Part shown: piece by piece, positions 34,688 through 43,800 of the stretch
Numbering within the stretch: the first letter of the stretch is position 1
Layout: each line of letters starts with the position of its first letter
Position numbers and translations under genes: made by a program
Notes under the pieces: generated by a model
Database searches by the model: none
Told to the model about the DNA's origin: nothing
What the model saw: the letters and a program-made list of their open reading frames with translations, nothing else
Origin: Oscillospiraceae bacterium
GTDB lineage: Bacteria > Bacillota > Clostridia > Saccharofermentanales > Saccharofermentanaceae
DNA: 64,000 nt
Reading direction: 5' to 3'
Assembly: GCA_902788505.1 (NCBI GenBank)
Contig: CADAKH010000013.1
Location: forward strand, 1-64,000

Positions 34688-35827
34688 ATGAGAAGAATAA
34701 CCAGCATAATAAAGAATAATCCTATTCTGTTTATCTCGGGGTTTCTTGCAGCAGTTTCATGCTTGTTTGTTCTTCCCGATATGCAGTATATCGGATATAT
34801 CAATTTCAGAGTTCTTGCTATTCTTTTCAGCCTGATGCTGATCGTTGCGGCATTAGGACATATCGGCACTTTCGATGTTCTTACAAATAAGCTCCTTTCG
34901 AGAGTAAAGACATACAGGGGAATAAGCCTCCTGATGTCACTTTTGGCCTTTTTCTTCAGCATGTTCCTTACGAACGATGTCTCACTTGTCACGCTCGTTC
35001 CTTTTGCGATAATGGTGCTTTCTCCCTTTGGCGAAAACAGAAAGCTTATGTTCACTCTGATCATCATGACGGTCGCGGCAAATCTCGGCAGCATGCTGAC
35101 TCCTATTGGTAATCCCCAGAACCTTTATCTGTACGATACATACAAGATACCGCTTCCGGAATTCCTTTTGCTGATGCTTCCTTATTCAGCACTTTCACTT
35201 GCACTGATAGTTGCACTGACTTTTATCCTCATAAGAGGAACTTCTGAATTGTCGGGAGCCGGGAAGAAGGATGTCAAGCGTTTATCCGCGGTTAAACTGG
35301 TCATATACTTTGTACTGTTCGCACTCAATATTCTGACTGTAATCGGTCTGGTTCATTATCTTATCTCGCTTGCCGTAACGGTAATTGCAATGCTCATTAT
35401 GGACCGCAAATCGTTCAGGAAAGCTGACTACAATCTTCTTATCACATTTGTTTTCTTCTTCATCCTCATCGGAAATATCGGACGGATCGACGAGATAACA
35501 GGAGCGCTTTCCGTATTGGTCTCACGCTATCCGGTGCCGGCAGCAGTATTGTCTTCACAGATAATCAGCAACGTGCCTGCCGCGATGCTTCTCTCTGCAT
35601 TTACTGATGACGGAAAGTCATTGATAATAGGAACCAATCTTGGCGGTCTCGGAACTCTTATAGCGAGCATGGCGAGCCTTATAACTTACAGGTTCCACGC
35701 CTCCTTTTCGAAGAAGCAGAAAGAACTTACAGGAAAGAAGCAGGACAGTTATCTTTTGAGCTTTACCATAATAAACGTCGTCATGCTCATTATGCTGTTT
35801 GGTCTTTATCTTATACTTAACCACTAA
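34688..35827 (+). CDS. SLC13/ArsB-NhaD-type ion or dicarboxylate permease
   Basis: The 379-residue protein has about ten hydrophobic helices and the ion-transporter superfamily signatures: FFSMFLTNDVSLVTLVPFA, NLGSMLTPIGNPQNLYLY, and a second half with SSQIISNVPAAMLLS. The two matching re-entrant regions are typical of Na+-coupled anion carriers. The substrate (citrate, other carboxylate, or anion) cannot be assigned. ATG 34688 follows GGAGGG; an upstream TTG (34670) is less likely. Single gene. Confidence 0.85.
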   Translation: MRRITSIIKNNPILFISGFLAAVSCLFVLPDMQYIGYINFRVLAILFSLMLIVAALGHIGTFDVLTNKLLSRVKTYRGISLLMSLLAFFFSMFLTNDVSLVTLVPFAIMVLSPFGENRKLMFTLIIMTVAANLGSMLTPIGNPQNLYLYDTYKIPLPEFLLLMLPYSALSLALIVALTFILIRGTSELSGAGKKDVKRLSAVKLVIYFVLFALNILTVIGLVHYLISLAVTVIAMLIMDRKSFRKADYNLLITFVFFFILIGNIGRIDEITGALSVLVSRYPVPAAVLSSQIISNVPAAMLLSAFTDDGKSLIIGTNLGGLGTLIASMASLITYRFHASFSKKQKELTGKKQDSYLLSFTIINVVMLIMLFGLYLILNH

Positions 35828-36034
35828 ACAGCAGGATCAAAACGAAATGAACACATTTGTGTATAAAGTCCTGTCTGAAGGCCTTGTTTCTACAGGAAAA
35901 CAGCAGATTCGTGTATAAGTACACATACAACCCCGGAGTTTCTACACACAATTTGCCTATCCAAAGAAGTTTTCAATTGAATAGAGGCTGCCTCTTTTTA
36001 GAAACAGCATCTAGTGAATAATAACCTTGTTAAT

Positions 36035-36709
36035 TTATTCTGCGATGTATTCGCTGTATGCTTTCTTGATGATGTCCCAGTCAAGATCGAATCTGGACAT
36101 GTGCTTAGCGAAAACTGCGGATACCGCTTCCTTATCGTGAGCGGCAATGGCATCAGCGATTGCCTTGTGATCTGATACGAGCTTTACATCCTTGATCGTC
36201 TTGAGAGAAAGGGATCTTACTCTGTCGAAGTGAAGGCTCATGAGGCCTACCATGTAGAAGCATTGCATCTTGTTGCAGGCAACATAGATCTTCTTATGGA
36301 ATTCGTTGTCGAGGTCCAGGAACTTCGGCGGATCATTCTCGATATAGAACTGCTGCAGCTTAATGTTCGCATAAAGATCCTGAATATCCTGCTCTGTAGC
36401 AACGTCGCACGCTTCTCTGAGAAGTGCGCCTTCGACGGCGATACGGAGGAATCTCGATTCCTTGATCAGTTCGTAATCGATAAGTGATACGCTGCATCCT
36501 TTCTGGGGAAGGATGTTGACGATCTTGGATTTGGATAATTCAAGGAATGCCTCGTGAACAGGGGTTCTGGAGATGCCAAGCTGTGTTGCGATCTCCTGCT
36601 CGCCTATAAGACTTCCGGGTTTGATCTCCATGTTAATGATATTGTCTTTAACAATTCGGAAAGCATATTCACGGTTCGGCTCGAAAGTGTTTTTAGGCGT
36701 GATGATCAT
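36035..36709 (-). CDS. GntR-family (FadR/FCD) regulator of the uronate locus
   Basis: The 224-residue protein has an N-terminal winged helix (GSLIGEQEIATQLGISRTPVHEAFLELSKSKIV) and an FCD ligand domain with the metal-binding Asp/His pattern (LDLDNEFHKKIY...HKAIADAI). UxuR/ExuR-type members sense uronate intermediates. It follows uxuA and uxuB on the same strand, 76 bases after uxuB. Candidate sites resembling the known UxuR GGTATACC core occur before uxuA, the esterase and the importer. Confidence 0.88.
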   Translation of the reverse strand: MIITPKNTFEPNREYAFRIVKDNIINMEIKPGSLIGEQEIATQLGISRTPVHEAFLELSKSKIVNILPQKGCSVSLIDYELIKESRFLRIAVEGALLREACDVATEQDIQDLYANIKLQQFYIENDPPKFLDLDNEFHKKIYVACNKMQCFYMVGLMSLHFDRVRSLSLKTIKDVKLVSDHKAIADAIAAHDKEAVSAVFAKHMSRFDLDWDIIKKAYSEYIAE

Positions 36710-36785
36710 ATATTAATCCCCTTTTCTATATACGACGTCTATAAAAAAACTAACATAAAAAAACTTTTAGTCAAGCACTAACATT

Positions 36786-38408
36786 CTAATTGGCAACTGC
36801 GGAATGAAGAGTTTTTCTGACTGCTCCGTCTTCCTTGATAAGATTATCGAGATATTTTTCGATAACAGGTGTAAGACCTGTCGTGTTAATGTCGATTCCG
36901 AAAACGTTTTCGTTGGAAAGGATTTTGCCAAGCTTACCTGAAACACTGCCTTCCATCTTGTAACTGATACCGCATTCCTTGAGCTCATTCTGGAATAAGC
37001 CTGCCATCGGATCGGGACTGATCTCGAATGGATTGCCGTTATCGTCAATTGCAAGGAGATAGCGGAGCCATCCTGCGATAACAAGCGGAATCAGCTTTAA
37101 CTGGGGAAGTACATACGGATCCTGCTCCATATAAGAGCGGAGTGTGATTCCGAATCTGATAGGAAGCTTTTGGCTTGTATCTGTAGCGATCCTCTGAGGT
37201 GTATCGGGAAGGAAAGGATTGGGGAATCTTTCTTCAAGAACTTCCTTTAAGAACTTCTCAGGATTGAGGATCTTGGGATCGCATACTACGGGAAGACACT
37301 CATCGTATCCGAGCTGTGTTACAAGTGCCTTGAGGTCTTCATCTTTCATCTCTTCAGATATCTTTGTAAAACCCAAAAGGCATCCGAAAATCGCAAGTGA
37401 AGTGTGAAGAGGATTAAGGCAAGCTGTGACCTTCATTCTCTCTGCTTTATCAACTGTATCTCTGTCCGTTAAGATAACGCCGCCCTTCTCGAGTGCGGGT
37501 CTTCCGTTGGGGAAGAGATCTTCCACAACAAGATACTCAGGAACTTCCGCGTTAACGAAAGGTGCTGCGAATACTCCTGTAGTTGTCTTAACGCTTTTGA
37601 GATTATCGATGCCAAGGCCGGTAAGTTTATTCAGAATCTCATCTGAAGGTCTCGGTGTAATCTTATCGATCATACTCCAGGGGTAAGCTATTCGGGATGG
37701 ATCTACTACGTAATCGTGAAAAGATTTTTCCACGAGACCCTTGCCAACCCAGGCATCAATTATCTCCAAAAGTGATGATTTGAGTTTATCGCCGTTGTGA
37801 CTGCAGTTGTCCATGCTGACCAAAGCCAGAGGATACATACCTGCCTTGAATCTTTCATAAAGAAGCGAGGCGATAAAACCCATGCACGTGAGCGGATGTG
37901 AAGGGCCGCTCTCCATATCTTTTGCTGCGGTCTCGAAAAGGTTGCCATCAGCATCTCTTAATGCATAACCCTTCTCCGTGATGGTGAATGAAATGATCTG
38001 GAGGGAAGGGTTCCTTGCTATATCATTAAGTCTTTCAATGTTTTCTTTAATGTCGTAATTGGCAGCAACAGCTTCTGTGATGTTGCCGATGATCTCGTAG
38101 CCCGTATTGCCGTCGGGCTTAAGATCGCAGATTATGGAGAGATTATCGAAAGGCTTATAAACACGTTCGAAGTTCTCATAATCCTGAGTTCCGCATACAA
38201 CTATACCTGTATTGGTAAGACCCTGATTCAAAAGTCTCTGGTTGATCCTTGCGATAAATGCTCTGAAGATATTTCCTCCGCCTACGTGAAGCCATGTCGG
38301 ATTTGCCGTTGTAGCTTTAATAACAGAGTCGATATCATACTTGGGAAGAATTACATTAATGCTGTCCCAAAATTCAGTTTTGCTTAGATTGCTTTTTGAA
38401 AGATCCAT
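36786..38408 (-). CDS. uxuB: Fructuronate reductase (mannitol dehydrogenase family)
   Basis: The 540-residue protein has the long-chain mannitol dehydrogenase pattern: LHVGGGNIFRAFIARINQ near the N-terminus for NAD binding, LALVSMDNCSHNGDKLKS, and the catalytic region ACLNPLHTSLAIFG. Length fits UxuB. It reduces D-fructuronate to D-mannonate with NADH. It lies after uxuA; the 113-base gap holds a long hairpin. GAAAGGA precedes the ATG. Confidence 0.92.
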   Translation of the reverse strand: MDLSKSNLSKTEFWDSINVILPKYDIDSVIKATTANPTWLHVGGGNIFRAFIARINQRLLNQGLTNTGIVVCGTQDYENFERVYKPFDNLSIICDLKPDGNTGYEIIGNITEAVAANYDIKENIERLNDIARNPSLQIISFTITEKGYALRDADGNLFETAAKDMESGPSHPLTCMGFIASLLYERFKAGMYPLALVSMDNCSHNGDKLKSSLLEIIDAWVGKGLVEKSFHDYVVDPSRIAYPWSMIDKITPRPSDEILNKLTGLGIDNLKSVKTTTGVFAAPFVNAEVPEYLVVEDLFPNGRPALEKGGVILTDRDTVDKAERMKVTACLNPLHTSLAIFGCLLGFTKISEEMKDEDLKALVTQLGYDECLPVVCDPKILNPEKFLKEVLEERFPNPFLPDTPQRIATDTSQKLPIRFGITLRSYMEQDPYVLPQLKLIPLVIAGWLRYLLAIDDNGNPFEISPDPMAGLFQNELKECGISYKMEGSVSGKLGKILSNENVFGIDINTTGLTPVIEKYLDNLIKEDGAVRKTLHSAVAN

Positions 38409-38439
38409 TTTGTGATTCCTTTCGTTACCTCTTCCTGTA

Positions 38440-38483
38440 CAAAACCGATAACCTTATAAGTGATTATAAGATCATCGGTTTTG
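38440..38483. repeat. Long inverted repeat between uxuA and uxuB
   Basis: CAAAACCGAT (38440-38449) and CTTATAA (38453-38459) are exactly mirrored by TTATAAG (38464-38470) and ATCGGTTTTG (38474-38483), giving 17 base pairs with one 3x3 internal loop and a GTGA loop. No T run follows on the minus strand, so it is more likely an RNA-stability or processing element than a terminator. Confidence 0.75.
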
Positions 38484-38521
38484 CGGGCAAGGGAGGAGTT
38501 ATTGCCAAAAAAGTCGTTTGT

Positions 38522-39592
38522 TTAACAAAGCTTACTTACGGCTTCCCATAAACCGTTGATATAAGCTGCGCCGAGCGCACGGTCATAAAGACCATAGCCG
38601 GGTCTTCCTACTTCATCCCATATCATGCGGCCGTGGTCAGGACGGATGTAACCATCGAAACCATTCTCATAAAGTGCTTTAACGATAGCGAACATATCCA
38701 GATCACCGCATGATGAAAGATGTGCGGATTCATGGAAGTCTGTGTCGTTCTCGTGCTTAACATTTCTTAAGTGAACGAAATGAACTTTACCCATAGAAGT
38801 GAATGTCTTTGCAATATCAGGAACATCATTATGGATACCTGCACCAAGGCTTCCGGTGCAAAGTGTAAGTCCGTTTCTCTTGGAAGTGTTGAGATTAAGG
38901 TATGTTTCGATGGACTCCTTGCTGTTAACAACCTTTGGAAGATTGAAAAGCGGTACCGGAGGATCATCGGGATGTACTGCAAAATTAATATCGCATTCCT
39001 CTGCTACAGGAATAACTGCATCGAGGAAATACTTGATGTTCTTGAAATAGTCTTCGGAAGACATATTCTGGTAGAACTTGATATCTTCTGCCATCTGACC
39101 GAATCTTTCAGGTTCCCATCCGGGAAGGCTGAAATTGTGTGAGCCGTCGATCATGGAAGATGTGATCTTCTCGAGTGTAAGCTTAACTGCATCACTGTGG
39201 CAGTAAGCCATTGTGTTGCTGCCGTCAGCAAGGTCTTTTGCAAGGTTGCTTCTATACCAGTCCATGACCGGCATGAAGTTATAGCAGATGCACTTAACTC
39301 CTGCCTTGGCAAGATTTCTCATTGAAACGATGTAGTTATCGATGAGCATATCTCTTGAAGGGAGGCCCTTCTTGATGTCTTCGTGAATGTTAAGGCTCTC
39401 GATGACTTCCATCTCAAGACCATAGGAATTGATCTCATCTTTAACAAGATTGATCTCATCCATAGTCCAGATGTCGCCGACAGGGATCCTTGTAAGATGT
39501 GTGGCTACGCCGCTGACACCGGGAATCTGCCTAATCTGCTTAAGCGTTACGCTGTCATCACCGTATGGAAACCACCGTAAAACCATTTTCAT
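38522..39592 (-). CDS. uxuA: Mannonate dehydratase
   Basis: The 356-residue protein opens MKMVLRWFPYGDDSVTLKQI, the hallmark UxuA N-terminus, which fixes the start at 39592 rather than the GTG at 39607. Further family motifs are KCICYNFMPVMDW, NFAVHPDDPPVP, LCTGSLGAG and the metal-binding RPDHGRMIWDE. It dehydrates D-mannonate to 2-keto-3-deoxygluconate. First gene of the uxuA-uxuB(-gntR) transcript, with a strong promoter and operator upstream. Confidence 0.95.
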   Translation of the reverse strand: MKMVLRWFPYGDDSVTLKQIRQIPGVSGVATHLTRIPVGDIWTMDEINLVKDEINSYGLEMEVIESLNIHEDIKKGLPSRDMLIDNYIVSMRNLAKAGVKCICYNFMPVMDWYRSNLAKDLADGSNTMAYCHSDAVKLTLEKITSSMIDGSHNFSLPGWEPERFGQMAEDIKFYQNMSSEDYFKNIKYFLDAVIPVAEECDINFAVHPDDPPVPLFNLPKVVNSKESIETYLNLNTSKRNGLTLCTGSLGAGIHNDVPDIAKTFTSMGKVHFVHLRNVKHENDTDFHESAHLSSCGDLDMFAIVKALYENGFDGYIRPDHGRMIWDEVGRPGYGLYDRALGAAYINGLWEAVSKLC

Positions 39593-39661
39593 ATGCACTA
39601 TTACCACCGAAAAAAATCTGAAAAGAGAATTAGGAGATATTACTAAATTCTCATTCTGTCC

Positions 39662-39693
39662 ACTAGTATACTAGTAGGCTTGAATTGTGTCAA
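39662..39693 (-). promoter_or_regulatory. uxuA promoter with UxuR-like operator
   Basis: Minus strand: -35 TTGACA (39693-39688), 17-base spacer, -10 TATACT (39670-39665). The perfect 14-base palindrome ACTAGTATACTAGT (39662-39675) covers the -10. Its GTATAC core resembles the UxuR consensus, and related sites lie at 41005-41016 and 42752-42763. Confidence 0.82.
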
Positions 39694-39838
39694 TAGAAGA
39701 TGACATATAAAAATGTTAACTCTGATGCAAAAGCGAAAACACCCCTCAAAGTACAGTAAAATACGGGATGTTTTATGAAAAATAATCTGTATGGAAATGC
39801 TTTTTACGCACATTTCAGTATGTGTGCGTGAATGTATT

Positions 39839-40219
39839 TCAGTTCTCTTCGGGATCTTCCGGAATAGTCTCTTCAACGTCATCCTTTTTGCGTGACTTCG
39901 GCTTGAAGAGTCTGAAGAGAATAGGAACAAAAACGATGAATCCGAACAGCTTGACCGTTTCCTCAACAGAAGCAAAATACAGTGCGCCGAGATCGTAGTG
40001 TTCCTCAGTTACGATCGTATAGTTTGTGCATGTCTTGATGACTGCATAACAAAGCAGACCTAAGATAATAAGTATTGTGGATATAACAGTTATCTTAACG
40101 GGAATGGTCTCGTATTTTTCAGGGTTAAGCTTTTTAGCGCTTAAGAAGATACCGGCGAAAATTAAACCTGCGGCAAGTATTCCTGCGGCAATTTGAATGT
40201 AATTAAGATAATCAGTCAT
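39839..40219 (-). CDS. Small three-helix membrane protein downstream of YesL-like gene
   Basis: The 126-residue protein has hydrophobic helices at about 7-26, 43-62 and 85-106 and an acidic tail rich in Glu/Asp/Pro. I do not recognise a family. The ATG (40219) overlaps the end of the DUF624 gene by 8 bases, so the two are translationally coupled and probably act together at the membrane. Confidence 0.7.
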   Translation of the reverse strand: MTDYLNYIQIAAGILAAGLIFAGIFLSAKKLNPEKYETIPVKITVISTILIILGLLCYAVIKTCTNYTIVTEEHYDLGALYFASVEETVKLFGFIVFVPILFRLFKPKSRKKDDVEETIPEDPEEN

Positions 40220-40964
40220 CAGTATTCTCCATGTCGTTTTCTTCGTCATTGATCTCTTCTTCCGGATCATCTTCGTCTGAATTTTCTTCTGAGTCATTTT
40301 CCTCAGATGATGCGGTTTTCACTTCGTCATTATTCTCGCGTGCGCTTTCGACATCCATAGCACGAGAGAATGCTTTCTCGGTTATAAACTGACAGAGATA
40401 TGTTGCGATAGCAGGAATGACCAGAGCTGCCGGAGGGAAGCCGACCGATATTGCTATGGCAAGGATAACGATGATCCATATGAGGATAAACTTCGGGAAG
40501 TTCATCATGCAAAGTGTGAAACTGTTTTTGACTGTTCCACGGATCGTGTTCTTGAATCTAGCCATCAAAGCATATACAAAAGGCAATGTGAATATGATCG
40601 GAAGGAGAGGGAGAAACGATACGAGAATATACCAGTCAGGAAGCCTGATATTGCCCCATCCGTTGAATGCAACATAAATGTTGAATCCGACGATTGCACT
40701 GTATATCAGATAAACGAGATGAACGATAATACCGTTCTTCAGATTCTCCTTGAAAGCACGGATAAAATCTTTACTAATATTGTCATATTTCTTATAGTAT
40801 TTGCGATAAACTGTGTAGTACAATGCCGACACTGAAGCACCGATCGTAACTACAGGAAGACAAAAGAGCAGGAAAAGAGCTGATATGATAACAGCATCTC
40901 CTACGACTTTACTGGCTCTGTAAAGCCAGCTGTTGGTAATGTGATCAAAAGATTTCTTTGCCAT
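40212..40964 (-). CDS. YesL-like DUF624 membrane protein
   Basis: The 250-residue protein has about five helices and the DUF624 opening (SWLYRASKVVGDAVIISALFLLFCLPVVTIGAS), then YYTVYRKYY. YesL-type proteins are usually found beside LplABC importers for plant-polysaccharide oligomers and are thought to assist them. The last 50 residues are an unusual Glu/Asp/Asn-rich cytoplasmic tail. ATG 40964 follows GAGGAA. It is divergent from the esterase. Confidence 0.87.
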   Translation of the reverse strand: MAKKSFDHITNSWLYRASKVVGDAVIISALFLLFCLPVVTIGASVSALYYTVYRKYYKKYDNISKDFIRAFKENLKNGIIVHLVYLIYSAIVGFNIYVAFNGWGNIRLPDWYILVSFLPLLPIIFTLPFVYALMARFKNTIRGTVKNSFTLCMMNFPKFILIWIIVILAIAISVGFPPAALVIPAIATYLCQFITEKAFSRAMDVESARENNDEVKTASSEENDSEENSDEDDPEEEINDEENDMENTDD

Positions 40965-41004
40965 TTTGTGTTCCTCGATGTCAGTATAAAAGCAAAATCG
41001 GCGA

Positions 41005-41016
41005 CTTGTCAACTAG
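41005..41016. promoter_or_regulatory. Candidate GntR operator between DUF624 and esterase genes
   Basis: CTTGTCAACTAG fits the pattern CWWGTnnACWWG shared with the uxuA operator. It lies in the divergent intergenic region and could control both genes. Confidence 0.5.
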
Positions 41017-41077
41017 AATGGTAGACATTAAAACCATAGACGGATAGAATAGCGTTAATGAAAGGATGGTAAAGATC

Positions 41078-42595
41078 ATGGCTGAAACAAAACTTCTCGG
41101 TATATATTCCAAAGGTCTGGTTCTTCAGAGAAATAAAGAGATCGTTATTGAAGGAACGGACAGCAAAAAAGAAGAGGTAGTTGTAACTCTTGCCGGAAAT
41201 TCTGTTACTGCAAAAGTTAATGAAGGCTCATTCAAGGCTGTTTTCCCGCCATTGGAAGCTGAGCTTGATACAGAGCTCGTTGTTGAAGGAACAGAAAAGA
41301 TAACGGTTGAAGATGTATGCATCGGTGATGTTTATCTTTTGTCCGGACAGTCGAATATGGAACTTCCTGTCGGAAGAACAGTTGATCTTAATGAAGAAGA
41401 GATCAATGCAAAAGACTATCCTTATGTAAGACAATACAGATTAACACCTGACCTTGAGATCCCTCTTAAGGGCGAAGAATCAATATGTACGCTTCCTGAG
41501 AACAACTGGGTAAGAGCATGCGGCAACGATAAAAATGAGATCAGTGCAATCGGTTTTTATGCTGCGAAAAGAATATTTGAAGAAAAGAATGTTCCTATCG
41601 GTCTGATACTTACAGCGCAGGGCGGATCTAATATCGAATCCTGGATGTGTGAAGAAGATCTATTCGAGACAGGAACAAAAGAAGAGCAGATCGCACCATT
41701 CAGAGGCAAGGGTGTTCTTAAGGCCTATGTCGAAGATGGCGGCAGAAGGACTGTTGCTTGGCGTGAGGATACTATCGATAAGGATTTCTCCGTAGATAAT
41801 GAAATGGCAGAAGCAGTAAAAGTAAAGATGCCCTGCATCGTGGTTGATAACTTCAGCGGAAGTGTCTGGTTCGAGAAGGAATTCGAGCTTGATAAGGTTC
41901 CTGAAGGTGAGTGTCTCCTGAGATTAGGCGATCTGATCGATGCAGATGTCACCTATGTAAACGGAGTTGAGGTCGGACGTACCGAGTATCAGTACCCTCC
42001 CAGAAAATACAGATTCGACAGTTCAATATTGAAAGAAGGAAAGAACATCATCCGCGTAAGACTTATCATTGAGCAGGGTGCGGGCGGTTTTGTGCCCGGA
42101 CATCCTTACCGTCTTGAAACATCATCCGGCAATATCGATCTTACCGGCGACTGGAAGATGGCAGTTGAGAAGATGCTTGATAAATTCGTTCCTAATATGA
42201 TGGCGCAGAATATTCCTTCGTCACTTTATTATGCAAGCCTTCTTACACTTAGGAACATCAGTGTTTCCCAGATCTGGTGGTGTCAGGGTGAATCCAATGC
42301 CGAGTTCCCTGAAGGTTACGATAAGAAGATGGTCCTCCTGTTTAAGAAGATGAGGGAGATGTTCGGAGAGATCCCCGTAGTCATGGTAAAGATAGCAGAT
42401 TATATCAACCCTCTGAGAGATACAGTTGTACCTGAAGGCTGGAAGCAGATACAGAGACTTCAGGATGCTGCACCCGGATATATCAGTAATCTTAAGGTTG
42501 TTGCAGCGCCCTGTCCGGATCCGATATTCGAACTCCATCCGCAGAATAAGAGCGGAATCGGTGCTGATGTAGCCAAAGCCTCGATGGAATTCTAA
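41078..42595 (+). CDS. SASA-family carbohydrate acetylesterase (sialate O-acetylesterase-like)
   Basis: The 505-residue protein has an SGNH-type esterase split by a beta-sandwich insert. Catalytic Ser is in LSGQSNMELP (about residue 90), the second block is WWCQGESNAEFPEGY, and the His follows in ELHPQNKSG. The insert (about 250-360) resembles a glycoside-hydrolase-2-like sugar-binding domain. No signal peptide, so it acts on imported acetylated oligosaccharides; in this locus acetyl-xylo-oligosaccharides are the likely substrate. ATG 41078 is preferred with AGGATGG upstream; ATG 41066 is in frame. Confidence 0.85.
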   Translation: MAETKLLGIYSKGLVLQRNKEIVIEGTDSKKEEVVVTLAGNSVTAKVNEGSFKAVFPPLEAELDTELVVEGTEKITVEDVCIGDVYLLSGQSNMELPVGRTVDLNEEEINAKDYPYVRQYRLTPDLEIPLKGEESICTLPENNWVRACGNDKNEISAIGFYAAKRIFEEKNVPIGLILTAQGGSNIESWMCEEDLFETGTKEEQIAPFRGKGVLKAYVEDGGRRTVAWREDTIDKDFSVDNEMAEAVKVKMPCIVVDNFSGSVWFEKEFELDKVPEGECLLRLGDLIDADVTYVNGVEVGRTEYQYPPRKYRFDSSILKEGKNIIRVRLIIEQGAGGFVPGHPYRLETSSGNIDLTGDWKMAVEKMLDKFVPNMMAQNIPSSLYYASLLTLRNISVSQIWWCQGESNAEFPEGYDKKMVLLFKKMREMFGEIPVVMVKIADYINPLRDTVVPEGWKQIQRLQDAAPGYISNLKVVAAPCPDPIFELHPQNKSGIGADVAKASMEF

Positions 42596-42619
42596 TATAG
42601 ATAATTATTTTTTATTTTT

Positions 42620-42658
42620 AGTGCTGTTTCGATTTTTGTCGGAACAGCACTGTTTTTT
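42620..42658 (+). terminator. Rho-independent terminator after esterase gene
   Basis: AGTGCTGTTTCGA pairs with TCGGAACAGCACT (13 base pairs, one G-T) around a TTTTTG loop and is followed by TGTTTTTTAT. Confidence 0.93.
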
Positions 42659-42700
42659 ATTCGAATTACACAAAAAACCACACTAGAATATTAGAAGTCT

Positions 42701-42780
42701 ATTGACATATCACATAGGTGGTGATAATCTCGTATCAAGATATCTTCCATGCAAGTATACAAGACAACTTGTCACACTAG
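42701..42780 (+). promoter_or_regulatory. Importer promoter region with candidate GntR sites
   Basis: A -35 TTGACA at 42702-42707 with a possible -10 TAATCT after 17 bases is followed by CAAGTATACAAG (42752-42763), which differs from the uxuA operator only at two symmetric positions. A looser match, CTTGT/ACTAG (42768-42780), is adjacent. These sites lie between the promoter and the first permease gene, where a repressor could block transcription. Confidence 0.55.
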
Positions 42781-42819
42781 GATTTATATCGATAAGAAAT
42801 CTTTAAAGAGGTTATTCAA

Positions 42820-43788
42820 ATGGGTAAGAAGCAACAGATTTCGCAGATCACTGCATGGTCACCGAAAGAGCTGACAACTCGCGAAAGACTCGCCAAGGAT
42901 ATCAGAGTAAACTGGCAGCTGTATGCCATGTTTTTGATTCCGGTCATTTATTACATTATCTTCAGATATATTCCGATGTTCGGTAATATCCTTGCTTTCC
43001 GTAAGTACAATCCGGGTGGAAGTATTTTCGGTCAGGGTCCTTTAACTCTTAAGTATTTCAAACAGTTTATTACTGCTAAGCCTTTCTGGCAGGCATTCTC
43101 AAATACATTGATCCTCAATGGGCTGTATTTGTTATTCAGATTCCCGCTCACTCTTATTTTTGCTTTGCTCTTAAACGAGATTAAAAATCTTCACTGGAAG
43201 AAATTCGTTCAGACAGTATCTTATCTCCCTCACTTCATTTCAGTGGTTATCGTTTGCGGTATGCTTAAAGAAGTACTTTCCACACATGGTCCTATCAATG
43301 ATTTGATCTTCAAGCTCGGCGGAGAGAAGATAAGCTTTATTTCACTTGCTGAATGGTTCAGATCGATATTCGTTGTATCAGGTATCTGGCAGAGCTTAGG
43401 TTGGGGTACAATACTTTATCTCGCAGCTATGTCCGGTATTAACCCTTCACTTTATGAGGCTGCAACTGTTGACGGTGCTTCTCACTTCCAGCAGGTTTTC
43501 CACGTAACTATTCCCTGCATCCTTCCTACGATCGCAACACTCCTTATCCTTGATATCGGCGGACTCGTCGGTTCAGGCGGAGCTTTCGAGAAGGTATATC
43601 TCCTCTACAGCCCTATGACATATGAGACATCAGATATCGTTTCAACATACGTCTTCCGTATGGGTGTCGAGTCGGGAAGCATCAACTTTGCTACAGCAGT
43701 TGGTTTGTTCGAAGGTTTGATCAATCTCGTGCTTCTTACTTGCGCTAACTTCGTCTCGCGCAAAGTCGCAAAGACAAGTCTTTGGTAA
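42820..43788 (+). CDS. ABC sugar importer permease, LplB type
   Basis: The 322-residue protein has six helices and the permease EAA loop (YEAATVDGASHFQQVFHVTIP). The opening (WQLYAMFLIPVIYYIIFRYIPM) is typical of LplB/YtcP-class permeases for oligogalacturonate or aldouronate. It is first in a permease-permease-binding-protein operon; the ATPase is expected to be a shared subunit encoded elsewhere. AAAGAGG precedes the ATG. Confidence 0.93.
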   Translation: MGKKQQISQITAWSPKELTTRERLAKDIRVNWQLYAMFLIPVIYYIIFRYIPMFGNILAFRKYNPGGSIFGQGPLTLKYFKQFITAKPFWQAFSNTLILNGLYLLFRFPLTLIFALLLNEIKNLHWKKFVQTVSYLPHFISVVIVCGMLKEVLSTHGPINDLIFKLGGEKISFISLAEWFRSIFVVSGIWQSLGWGTILYLAAMSGINPSLYEAATVDGASHFQQVFHVTIPCILPTIATLLILDIGGLVGSGGAFEKVYLLYSPMTYETSDIVSTYVFRMGVESGSINFATAVGLFEGLINLVLLTCANFVSRKVAKTSLW

Positions 43789-43800
43789 GGAGGAATTAAT

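Noticed and set aside
23670..35827. Search for an ECF sigma factor or TonB receptor to pair with the FecR proteins
   Set aside because: None is present, so classical FecR anti-sigma signalling was not called.
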